Below, piece by piece: positions 1 through 5,761 of a stretch of DNA of 6,315 nt. The position numbers were made by a program, and so were the translations under genes. Under the pieces are notes generated by a model, which saw only the letters and a list, made by a program, of their open reading frames with translations, was not told where the DNA came from and ran no database searches. The DNA lies in assembly GCA_022567855.1 (NCBI GenBank), contig JADFGE010000180.1, forward strand, positions 1 through 6,315. The letters run 5' to 3'. This stretch comes from Planctomycetota bacterium (GTDB lineage: Bacteria > Planctomycetota > Phycisphaerae > Phycisphaerales > SM1A02). Numbering within the stretch: position 1 is the first letter of the stretch; each line of letters opens with the position of its first letter.

Positions 1-384
1 AACGTGTTGCATCGCGTCCTCTTTTGACACGTTGCGGCACCGGTCTTTGATCACCACGACCAGTTCGCCCTCGGCGTCCAGCCTTTCCGTGTCCTTGGGC
101 CGGATGATGGTGTCTCCCGGCCCCACCAGCGAGGTGGTGGTCTTGTAAAAGACCATGGGCTCGGTGGGTCCGGGGCGGTCGTGCAGATGGGTGGAGTAAT
201 TCAGCCCGATGGCCAGGATCTTGCCGGGAACGCAGGGGGCCAGCAGCTTAACGTCCGACAGGGGATGGGTGTGGTCGGTGATCTGAAAATCTTCAAATGG
301 GGTGGTGGTCAATTGCTTGACCATATCATCTTCCACCACGCCGTAGCTGATTTGGCCGTGGGCAAGATACCTGGCGAATTTCAT
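1..384 (-). CDS. Fumarylacetoacetate hydrolase (FAH) family protein, N-terminal part, cut by the window edge
   Basis: The reading frame opens with ATG at 384 and stays open for 128 codons to base 1, so the C-terminal part lies outside the window. The protein starts MKFARYLAHGQISYGV, a typical short N-terminal FAH lead-in domain. It continues with VPGKILAIGLNYSTHLHD (residues 52-69), matching the family's 'K-I-x-A-I-G-x-N-Y-x-x-H' entry to the catalytic domain. LDAEGELVVVIKD (102-114) follows, and E105 and E107 sit where family members carry the E-x-E metal ligands. Family members are Mg/Mn-dependent cytosolic enzymes that cleave, hydrate, decarboxylate or isomerise 2-oxo/2-hydroxy acids of catabolic pathways. 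The substrate cannot be named from this half. A good ribosome binding site, AGGAG (minus strand, 391-395), lies six bases before the ATG and fixes the start. It is divergent from the TPR fragment across 48 bases. Confidence 0.88.
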   Translation of the reverse strand, partial: MKFARYLAHGQISYGVVEDDMVKQLTTTPFEDFQITDHTHPLSDVKLLAPCVPGKILAIGLNYSTHLHDRPGPTEPMVFYKTTTSLVGPGDTIIRPKDTERLDAEGELVVVIKDRCRNVSKEDAMQHV

Positions 385-432
385 GCGTCTCTCCTAGGTC
401 GCGCTGAGGGGCGGTTAATTCCGGCTTAATGC

Positions 433-699
433 GTGCTCGTGGTTCGGCGCCGGCTTCGTGCTCGATACCTGGCCGCGCACCGGATCAGTGAGACGATCCG
501 TGTTCAAGAGTTGCAAGTAGCGCTATTCCCCCGCAATGCCAACGCACTTGACAGCCTGGCCGAAGCGTGTGCGGTCGCAGGCCAAATCGACCGTGCCATC
601 ATGTATTACAGCCGTGCCTTGGTGGTCGATCCGGATTTCCAGAATGCGCGCCAAAGACTGGGCGAGCTCAGAGCCAGCCGATCAAAGCCCGCCCATTGA
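433..699 (+). CDS. Short TPR-containing ORF, probably the 3' remnant of a larger gene
   Basis: The 88-codon ORF has a GTG start at 433 and an in-frame TAA directly upstream at 427-429, so it cannot extend further left. Residues 23-80 read as tetratricopeptide repeats: an incomplete first helix pair (VQELQVALFPRNANALDSLA), then a full repeat (ALDSLAEACAVAGQIDRAIMYYSRALVVDPDF) and a capping helix (QNARQRLGELRAS). 'FPRNANALDSLAEA...DRAI.YYSRAL..DP' resembles the C-terminal end of longer proteins, such as serine hydrolases ending in TPRs. The first 17 residues are Arg-rich and look like non-native sequence, and no ribosome binding site is evident. I infer a broken gene whose 5' part was lost at the junction with the FAH gene. 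A real small TPR protein is the alternative. It is convergent with gatB. Confidence 0.42.
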   Translation: MLVVRRRLRARYLAAHRISETIRVQELQVALFPRNANALDSLAEACAVAGQIDRAIMYYSRALVVDPDFQNARQRLGELRASRSKPAH

Positions 700-858
700 C
701 TCGCGCATAGGGTGGAAAAGGTGGGGCTGGAAGACGCGTCAGGATGATTCCTTTGAGCTGTTGCGCGGAGCGTATTTTCGTTCGCGACGGTGCGATGACG
801 GCGCTGCGTTAGTGAGGAGAGTCCGCGAAAATGGGCCGGTCAGATGTACGTCTAACGG

Positions 859-882
859 TATGTCGGCTCGAAGGCCGGCATA
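859..882 (-). terminator. Hairpin 18 bases downstream of gatB, possible terminator
   Basis: TATGTCGGC (859-867) and GCCGGCATA (874-882) form a 9-bp stem around a six-base loop. On the plus strand one pair is a T-G wobble; read as a minus-strand transcript the corresponding opposition is C-A. The hairpin begins 18 bases after the gatB stop codon, a usual place for a transcript end. No T-run follows on either strand, so a classical intrinsic terminator is not shown. The stem could instead protect the 3' end, or serve the convergent TPR fragment. Confidence 0.33.
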
Positions 883-900
883 TACCATCGGCGTTGAATT

Positions 901-2436
901 TCAGTCCCCGCGTAGCCGGTCGCGCAGCTTCGCCTGCACCGATTTTGCCTCGGCCTGGCCCCGGCTGAGCTTCATCACCTCGCCCACCAGCCGCCCCAAC
1001 GCTGCGTCCTTGCCGCGGGAAAAATCATCCGCGGCCTGTGGTTGCGCTTGGATCGCCTGGTCGATCCACTCCTCAAGCTGCCCCTCATCCGACACTTGCA
1101 TCAAGCCCGCGCGCTCGGCCACGGGCTGCGCATCGTCATCCGTCTCACACAGCAGGGCGAACAGTTCATCGGCCGCCGTTGAGCCGATGGCATTTGAGTC
1201 GCGCAGATGGATCAGCTGCGCAACCTGTTGCGGTGCGATCCTCAGCTCATGTACGCCGCACTCGCGCTCGTGAGCGCGCTTCGCCCCGGCATTGAGCAAC
1301 AACTTGGCGCAGGCTTGACCGGCGTGGACCCTCGTACTATCTGAACTGCTGTCCGCGTGAATCGCCTCTACACATCGTTCATAGAACAAGCAAAGATCGC
1401 GCTCATCCGTCAGGGCGGTCGCATCTTCTGCCGACAGGTCGTAGTCCTTCTTGTACCGCGCCCGACGCTGCCTCGGCAACTGGGGAATCCTTGATGCGAT
1501 CTCCTGCCGCCATTCGTCGCTCACCACCACCGGGATCAGATCAGGATCGGGAAAGTACCGGTAGTCGTGCGATTCCTCTTTCTCACGTTGGAGCACGGTT
1601 GTCCGCTTCGCATCGTTCCAGCCACGTGTGCTCTTGAGCCCCGGCCCGTCAACGATCCCATCGGACTTCCACGCCTCGACCTGACGCTGATGCTCGTACT
1701 CGATCGCATCGTGTACCGCCCGGAACGAATTCAGATTCTTCACTTCCACGATCGGCGTGGTGTATTCGCGCCCATCGTCCGTCTCGATGATCACGTTCAC
1801 GTTCGGCTCAAACCGCATGTGACCGCGCTGCATGATCCCTTCGCTAGCGCCCAGAAATCGGCAGATGTTGCGAAGCTCCTTGGCGAAAATCACCGCGTCG
1901 GCGGCGCTCGCCAGATCAGGATGAGTCACAATCTCCAGCAAGGGCGTGCCGGCTCGATTCAGATCGACCAGCGAACCGTCGTAGGGCTTGCCCCCGGGTA
2001 GCTCATGCCCCAGCTTGCCCGCGTCTTCCTCCAGATGCGCGCGGATGATGCCGACGCGTTTGGTTGTGCCATCGACGCCGGTGAAATGCACCTCGCCGTC
2101 GAAGCACAGCGGCAAGTCGTACTGGCTGATTTGATACCCTTTGGGGAGGTCCGGATAGAAGTAGTTTTTGCGATCCCACTTGGTGAATTTAGCGATCGAG
2201 CAGTTGATCGCCAGGCCGACGATCATCGCCAGCTCCACCGCCCGTTTGTTCATCACCGGCAGCGCCCCCGGCAGTGCGGCAACGACCGGATCGACCAGCG
2301 AGTTGGGCGCAGCGTCGTAGTAATCCGGATGCGCGAGGTTCGGCGATCGGCTGAACATTTTGGACCGCGTCGCCAGCTCGACATGGATCTCCATCCCGAT
2401 CTTCAGTCGCGTGGAGGTGATGGCAGGTGTCGTCAC
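901..2436 (-). CDS. gatB: Aspartyl/glutamyl-tRNA(Asn/Gln) amidotransferase subunit B
   Basis: GatB is the tRNA-binding and kinase subunit of the cytosolic GatCAB complex. The complex converts misacylated Glu-tRNA(Gln) or Asp-tRNA(Asn) to Gln-tRNA(Gln) or Asn-tRNA(Asn), using ammonia released from glutamine by GatA. The 511-aa length is normal for a complete GatB. Signatures in order are IGMEIHVELATRSKMFS (13-29), RKNYFYPDLPKGYQISQYD (89-107), LNRAGTPLLEIVTHPDL (159-175), EVKNLNSF (231-238) and HDYRYFPDPDLIP (290-302). The C-terminal GatB/YqeY tRNA-binding helical domain ends with the motif RGKDAALGRLVGEVMKLSRG near residue 490. Residues 207-215 read MRFEPNVNV instead of the common MRCDxNVSV. 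I recall this variant from planctomycetes and relatives. The start at 2436 is GTG. No other in-frame start occurs before the upstream TGA, and no Shine-Dalgarno is visible. gatA and gatC are not adjacent, which is common outside Firmicutes. Confidence 0.97.
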   Translation of the reverse strand: MTTPAITSTRLKIGMEIHVELATRSKMFSRSPNLAHPDYYDAAPNSLVDPVVAALPGALPVMNKRAVELAMIVGLAINCSIAKFTKWDRKNYFYPDLPKGYQISQYDLPLCFDGEVHFTGVDGTTKRVGIIRAHLEEDAGKLGHELPGGKPYDGSLVDLNRAGTPLLEIVTHPDLASAADAVIFAKELRNICRFLGASEGIMQRGHMRFEPNVNVIIETDDGREYTTPIVEVKNLNSFRAVHDAIEYEHQRQVEAWKSDGIVDGPGLKSTRGWNDAKRTTVLQREKEESHDYRYFPDPDLIPVVVSDEWRQEIASRIPQLPRQRRARYKKDYDLSAEDATALTDERDLCLFYERCVEAIHADSSSDSTRVHAGQACAKLLLNAGAKRAHERECGVHELRIAPQQVAQLIHLRDSNAIGSTAADELFALLCETDDDAQPVAERAGLMQVSDEGQLEEWIDQAIQAQPQAADDFSRGKDAALGRLVGEVMKLSRGQAEAKSVQAKLRDRLRGD

Positions 2437-2533
2437 GTCAGGATGATACCGATCGAAGCAGGGCGCCGTGCGACCAAGGCATCAACGGCGCGTCGCCGAC
2501 ATTCGAGCCATCGCAGTTCGCGCCGAGCACCGG

Positions 2534-2803
2534 CTATGCTGCGAGCAGTGGCGCCAATTCGTCGCGAGAAGCCGACTCTTGATTCACGTCTGCCAGCGCG
2601 CGATTCAATGCGTTGATGGACAGTGTGCCGGATGAGGTGATCTCGATGCCGATTGCCCGGCCATCCGCGGCAAAGTCGATCAGGAGGCCGCCGTCGCGTT
2701 TCTCCGTCCGCGCGCTGACATCACCCGCTTCGCGCGGGAGGTACAGGTAAGCCGCGATCGCCTTGCCGTTTCGAAATGTGACTTCCAGATATCGCTGCTT
2801 CAT
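2534..2803 (-). CDS. DUF2283-like small protein
   Basis: The product is 89 aa with no known biochemical function. The core 'YLEVTF..GKAIAAYLYL' (5-22) followed by 'GGLLIDFAADGRAIGIEI' (38-55) matches the DUF2283 pattern of a short beta-rich domain (a D-x-x-G-R-x-x-G-I-E-I core). The rest is a helical tail ending in LAPLLAA. I chose ATG 2803 over the in-frame start at 2830 because it forms an ATGA overlap with the stop of the upstream gene and because the homologous region starts at MKQRYLEV. It is the last gene of the four-gene run. A sampled line inside it (2701-2760) is about 68% GC by hand count, unlike the genes before it, so it may be older resident DNA at the cassette edge. DUF2283 proteins are often found beside small toxin-like genes. 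That is family recollection, not evidence here. Confidence 0.75.
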   Translation of the reverse strand: MKQRYLEVTFRNGKAIAAYLYLPREAGDVSARTEKRDGGLLIDFAADGRAIGIEITSSGTLSINALNRALADVNQESASRDELAPLLAA

Positions 2804-3213
2804 AGTGTGTTCTTGGGTGGCACGATCCAAGTAGCGTTCCGGCTGAGAGCTCGCTTGACAGCCTTCGTCTTGTGCCCTGCAACATAGCCGTGGGCCGGTT
2901 CAGTCGGATCGTCGCCAAACGTGTCTCGTAGTACGACTTGGTTTTGATCACGAGCCAGACCTGCTGTAATGGAAGCGAGGCTGTACCCAGGGAATGGTTT
3001 GAGTAAATCACTGGGGTCTCTGCCCGTATCTTGGACGATGTCCGCTATGAGAATGGACATAGGGCTGCCGTCGCTGGAATTCGTAAAGGCGGCACTTGTC
3101 GGGCGCAGTTCGCCTAGATTGTCATCTCGGACCAGATGGCATGGCGCAATGCGACGCCAAAGCGCAGCTTCGTTCCGGATGTTTGGGTCGTTCACATAGG
3201 ATCGCTCGGGCAT
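2800..3213 (-). CDS. Uncharacterised 137-aa protein with LWRRIAP / RPTSAAF / PAHGYVAGHKTK motifs
   Basis: I recognise no named domain. The protein looks like a genuine soluble, globular protein without signal peptide or membrane segment. Visible blocks are LWRRIAPCHLVRDDNLGELRPTSAAF (18-43, key residues R20-R21, P24, H26, D30-D31, R37-P38, S40, F43), MSILIADI (52-59), a short linker, and EPAHGYVAGHKTKAVKRAL (105-123). The Arg/His/Asp-rich first block and the basic HKTKAVKR block could bind nucleic acid or a nucleotide. That is only a guess from charge and spacing. The start ATG at 3213 lies 8 bases after the upstream stop, without a convincing ribosome binding site. The stop overlaps the next gene's start as ATGA. 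Together these imply translation coupled to its neighbours. Confidence 0.72.
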   Translation of the reverse strand: MPERSYVNDPNIRNEAALWRRIAPCHLVRDDNLGELRPTSAAFTNSSDGSPMSILIADIVQDTGRDPSDLLKPFPGYSLASITAGLARDQNQVVLRDTFGDDPTEPAHGYVAGHKTKAVKRALSRNATWIVPPKNTL

Positions 3214-3221
3214 CCTGAACG

Positions 3222-3785
3222 TTACTCGAGTGGAGCCCGTGCGTTCCGCTCGGTCAAGGAGTTGATCGCATCAGTGATCGCGGAGTAATCCGATCCGAGT
3301 GATCCTTCCCACTCACGATTAGTCTGCTGATCGCAAAAGAAGACATCGATCGAGCCAGCCGGTTCGATTTCGATCTCCAAGTCGATACCTGCGGTATGCC
3401 ACTCAAGCTGAACGCCGCCGCAGGAGGTGGGGACAACTGAGGGCAAGGGGGACGTTTTTTGCATTATGGCAAAGAGGAGATCCAGCGCCAACTCGACGGT
3501 CAACCGATCGACAGGTGATGCCCCATAGGAATCCCAATCTGCGTTGAGCCAGAGAAGGTCGCAGAGTCTTTCAACGGTAGCAAGAACCCATTCCGGTAAA
3601 TCTCCCTCGCCTTTTAGCACCAGACCGAAACCTGGCACCCGGCCGCGCAGCTCCCAACCAAATGGCTCGGACGGAACGAGAGTCTGTCGCGTACCGAGTG
3701 TGTCGAAGCGTATATCCTGAGTCAGGTCACGCCCCGTTAGAGTTTCTGGCTCGATTAGTTCGTGAGGGATATGAATCGCACTCAT
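3222..3785 (-). CDS. Uncharacterised 187-aa protein with NADWDSYGA and GGVQLEWH motifs
   Basis: The protein is acidic and soluble, and the function is unknown. Residues 63-89 form a helix ending in NADWDSYGAS, followed by a helix (VDRLTVELALDLLFAIM, 92-108). The beta-type segment VVPTSCGGVQLEWHTAGIDLEIEIEPAG (117-144) then gives a strongly alternating pattern. The W-D-S-Y-G-A and G-G-V-Q-L-E-W-H blocks look like family signatures that I have seen only in hypothetical proteins. I chose ATG 3785 because it overlaps the stop of the TIGR04255 gene as ATGA and has GGA about ten bases upstream. The alternative GTG at 3800 would add five residues (METTK). The next gene begins 8 bases after its TAA. 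There is no transmembrane segment or signal peptide. It sits directly behind the TIGR04255 gene, suggesting a functional pair. Confidence 0.74.
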   Translation of the reverse strand: MSAIHIPHELIEPETLTGRDLTQDIRFDTLGTRQTLVPSEPFGWELRGRVPGFGLVLKGEGDLPEWVLATVERLCDLLWLNADWDSYGASPVDRLTVELALDLLFAIMQKTSPLPSVVPTSCGGVQLEWHTAGIDLEIEIEPAGSIDVFFCDQQTNREWEGSLGSDYSAITDAINSLTERNARAPLE

Positions 3786-4618
3786 TTTCGTCGTTTCCAC
3801 ACTTTATGCATCTCAACAGTCGTGATCGACGCAAAGCCTCGAACTATCCATGACCTACCAATATCGAGGAATTGCATTGCTCCATCTAGTGTCTGGTTAC
3901 ACAGCTTGCCGCGCGCTTGAAGCCGAAGCACTAGGACCGGCTTATTGTCGTCCGATCGATATGCAGGCGTTGCGTCGATGCGCAACCTGCCGTTAGGTTC
4001 TCCTACATCATTTGGAATGAGGTATTGAGCAGTAAATCGGGCCTCCTCTAACTCTGCCGGGAACGGGTCGGAGTATTCCCCCGACCACAAAGTTAGCACC
4101 TGATCAAGTTCTGCGAAGGTTTGCAACCCCTTCCCAAGATCGACATGGTTTACATATGTTATTTCGCCTATGTTGGGACGAAGAGTACCAACCTGATGCT
4201 CTTCCAAGAAGGAGTCGAACTGTCGCAGTTCTTCGAGGAATGAATCCCTGATGCGCTCATAACGAGGATACTCGTCCTCCCCTCCCACTTTCCTCCAGTT
4301 ATGTGCAAACCGATCCTGCTGAACCTGGATGAGTTCAGTCCCAGTCTCGTTGAGATACCACAAGCGCGGGGTGGGCGGTCTATTGAGCACTTCGAACTGG
4401 ACCTGAGGTCGAGCAACCTTGTGGTCACCAAACTCCTCAACGATAGGAGCAAGTGGAGGATGCTCCTCTGTCTTGGGGAATCGATCCTTGAAGTTCAGCC
4501 AAAGCAGTCCAAGCTGAGTCGAACGCAGGCTCTCCAGGCGGTCAAACTGTACAGCAAGCGCCACCTCCACGATCGGTGGATTGTCGAACTCCGGCAGGTC
4601 TGGACGCCCAGCACTCAT
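3782..4618 (-). CDS. TIGR04255 family protein (sporadically distributed, function unknown)
   Basis: The 278-aa protein has the usual length of this family. The N-terminal block 'PEFDNPPIVEVALAVQFDRL' (9-28) is its hallmark F-x-N-P-P-I-V-E-V-x-x-x-V-x-F. Further family-like features are the aromatic and charged middle segment with ELIQVQQDRFAHNWRK and YPRYERIRDSFLEEL, the ITYVNHVDL segment, and a C-terminal domain with RLRIDATPAYR and LQARGK strands. The family is defined by its patchy occurrence across bacteria, which suggests horizontal spread. No activity is established, and no catalytic motif is obvious here. It is the first recognised gene of the four-gene run, and its stop overlaps the next start as ATGA. 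Sampled lines inside it (3961, 4021, 4141) hand-count to about 43-57% GC, against 62-75% in flanking genes. The start ATG 4618 is the first in the frame and the conserved block follows ten residues later. Confidence 0.85.
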   Translation of the reverse strand: MSAGRPDLPEFDNPPIVEVALAVQFDRLESLRSTQLGLLWLNFKDRFPKTEEHPPLAPIVEEFGDHKVARPQVQFEVLNRPPTPRLWYLNETGTELIQVQQDRFAHNWRKVGGEDEYPRYERIRDSFLEELRQFDSFLEEHQVGTLRPNIGEITYVNHVDLGKGLQTFAELDQVLTLWSGEYSDPFPAELEEARFTAQYLIPNDVGEPNGRLRIDATPAYRSDDNKPVLVLRLQARGKLCNQTLDGAMQFLDIGRSWIVRGFASITTVEMHKVWKRRK

Positions 4619-4810
4619 ATGAGGTATCCCGTTTGTGGTATCTGCGTAAGAATAGGCAGCCAGATGCCCGGACCCGATTCTTCGCGGCGGAATATATCGA
4701 TGGTCGTGCAGCTCACTTGGATCGGAGGACTTGACATGGGATTTGGAGCATGCAAGAACACGCTCTTTGCAAGAGGAAAGTCTATCAGCGGGCCACTAGG
4801 AGAGCAACCC
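4619..4810. other. Intergenic stretch between dacZ and the cassette
   Basis: These 192 bases separate the dacZ stop from the TIGR04255 start and should hold the cassette promoter if the cassette is not read from dacZ. On the minus strand a TATATT hexamer lies at 4692-4697, but no matching -35 box was found at 17 bases. No clear terminator hairpin with a T-run is seen behind dacZ, so read-through is possible. A 68-codon minus-strand ORF (4821 to 4615) spans the stretch and is discussed as a finding. I do not call it a gene. Confidence 0.4.
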
Positions 4811-5677
4811 TCACCGCCCACTCGGCTCGAAGCTGGCGAGGAGTTTGCCGGCGCGCCAGACGCGCACGGCGCCGTCGGATTCGCTGACGGTGAAGGCGAT
4901 TGATCTCGTGTTGGCGGTGATTCCGGCGGCGGCGGCGTGACGGGCGCCTAACCCTGATGGCAAACCTTCGCTGATGCCCGCCTTGATGCGCGCCCCAGCC
5001 GTCTCGATCACCCCGTTGCCGCGAATGATGAACGCGCCATCAAGCGAGCTGTACTCCTTGACCGTCTCCGTCATCTTGTCATCGAGGATGTTGCGATGCT
5101 TTGCGTCGTAACCCTTGAATGGATTGAGGATCATCTGCTCGGATTGGGTGCGCACGTTCTTGACATCGCCGACGACCAACAGCGCGCCGACCCGCCGTCC
5201 CTCGCGCCCGTGCTGCCCCAGATCAAGCGCGAGCCCCAGCACGCGATGGAACACCGCGCGCTTGATGTGCTCGTCGATGCTCGGCTGCTCGGTCGTGTCA
5301 AACAGCTCGTACTCAGATCCGATCGTCAGGACCACCACCGAATCGATGAGCGAACGAAAGGGACCGGTGAGAAAAATCACGGTATCGCCCAGATCGATGA
5401 TCCGGTTGGAGAGCGCGATGATGGCGGCGAGCTTGACCTGTCCGAAGCGATTGAGCGTGACGTTGGGCACGCTGAGGGTGATGGGGTTCGACCCGGCCAG
5501 CTTCTTGATGCGTTCCAGATCGTGCTCCTCACGGGCGACGAGCACCATCTTTGCCGGCACGGCGTCCAGCTCGGGCAGGGCGTCGATACACGCCACGATC
5601 GCCCGGGCATTGCTTACCTGCGCCAGGGTCGCTGCGGATTCCAACAGCAGTTGTGAAACGCGCGTCGGCTCGCTCAT
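4811..5677 (-). CDS. dacZ: Diadenylate cyclase of the DacZ type (c-di-AMP synthase)
   Basis: The predicted reaction joins two ATP into the second messenger cyclic di-AMP in the cytosol. The C-terminal DAC (DisA_N-like) domain shows LDGAFIIRGNGVIE (212-225) with the catalytic D213-G-A. GLGARHAAAAGIT (242-254) supplies the ATP-phosphate motif and VSESDGAVRVWRAGK (264-278) follows. The preceding ~115 residues lack membrane helices. They match the alpha/beta N-terminal domain of the archaeal-type DacZ layout rather than the membrane-bound DacA/CdaA or the DNA-scanning DisA. The second motif reads RHA here, where DacA and DisA have RHR. I chose ATG 5677 (288 aa); an in-frame GTG at 5716 would add 13 residues (MSGYDVSQPIVSK). 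Neither has a strong Shine-Dalgarno. It is divergent from the exported-protein gene, and 192 bases upstream of the TIGR04255 cassette on the same strand. Its high GC matches the gatB region. Confidence 0.88.
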   Translation of the reverse strand: MSEPTRVSQLLLESAATLAQVSNARAIVACIDALPELDAVPAKMVLVAREEHDLERIKKLAGSNPITLSVPNVTLNRFGQVKLAAIIALSNRIIDLGDTVIFLTGPFRSLIDSVVVLTIGSEYELFDTTEQPSIDEHIKRAVFHRVLGLALDLGQHGREGRRVGALLVVGDVKNVRTQSEQMILNPFKGYDAKHRNILDDKMTETVKEYSSLDGAFIIRGNGVIETAGARIKAGISEGLPSGLGARHAAAAGITANTRSIAFTVSESDGAVRVWRAGKLLASFEPSGR

Positions 5678-5761
5678 CTTGGATACGATAGGCTGGGAAA
5701 CGTCATAGCCGGACACGCCACCGCGGCGCAGCCGGTCTGTAGTAAAGAATCGGATCGAGCG

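Noticed and set aside
814..825. GAGGAGAGTCCG resembling the conserved 5' core of RNase P RNA (GAGGAAAGTCCGGGC)
   Set aside because: Only about 85 bases follow before the gatB end, and no matching 3' core (ACAGAA...GGCTTA-like) or helix set was found. The match is short and likely chance.
536..1295. Long plus-strand ORFs at 536-1273 and 1038-1295
   Set aside because: They lie antisense to gatB or out of frame with the TPR segment, are Ser/Arg/Pro-rich with no motif, and are shadows of high-GC coding sequence.
1567..2616. Plus-strand ORFs at 1567-2001 and 2005-2616
   Set aside because: Antisense to a full-length, unmistakable gatB. The compositions are typical of mirror frames.
4834..4859. 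Inverted repeat CTGGCG...CGCCAG near the 3' end of dacZ
   Set aside because: It lies inside coding sequence and has a long spacer and no T-run, so it is not a credible terminator.
4301..4903. 200-aa plus-strand ORF across the TIGR04255 gene, the spacer and the dacZ end
   Set aside because: It is antisense to two genes with recognisable families, has no domain, and lacks a ribosome binding site.
5096..5708. Two overlapping plus-strand ORFs opposite dacZ
   Set aside because: Both are shadows of the DAC gene, whose catalytic motifs are in the minus frame.
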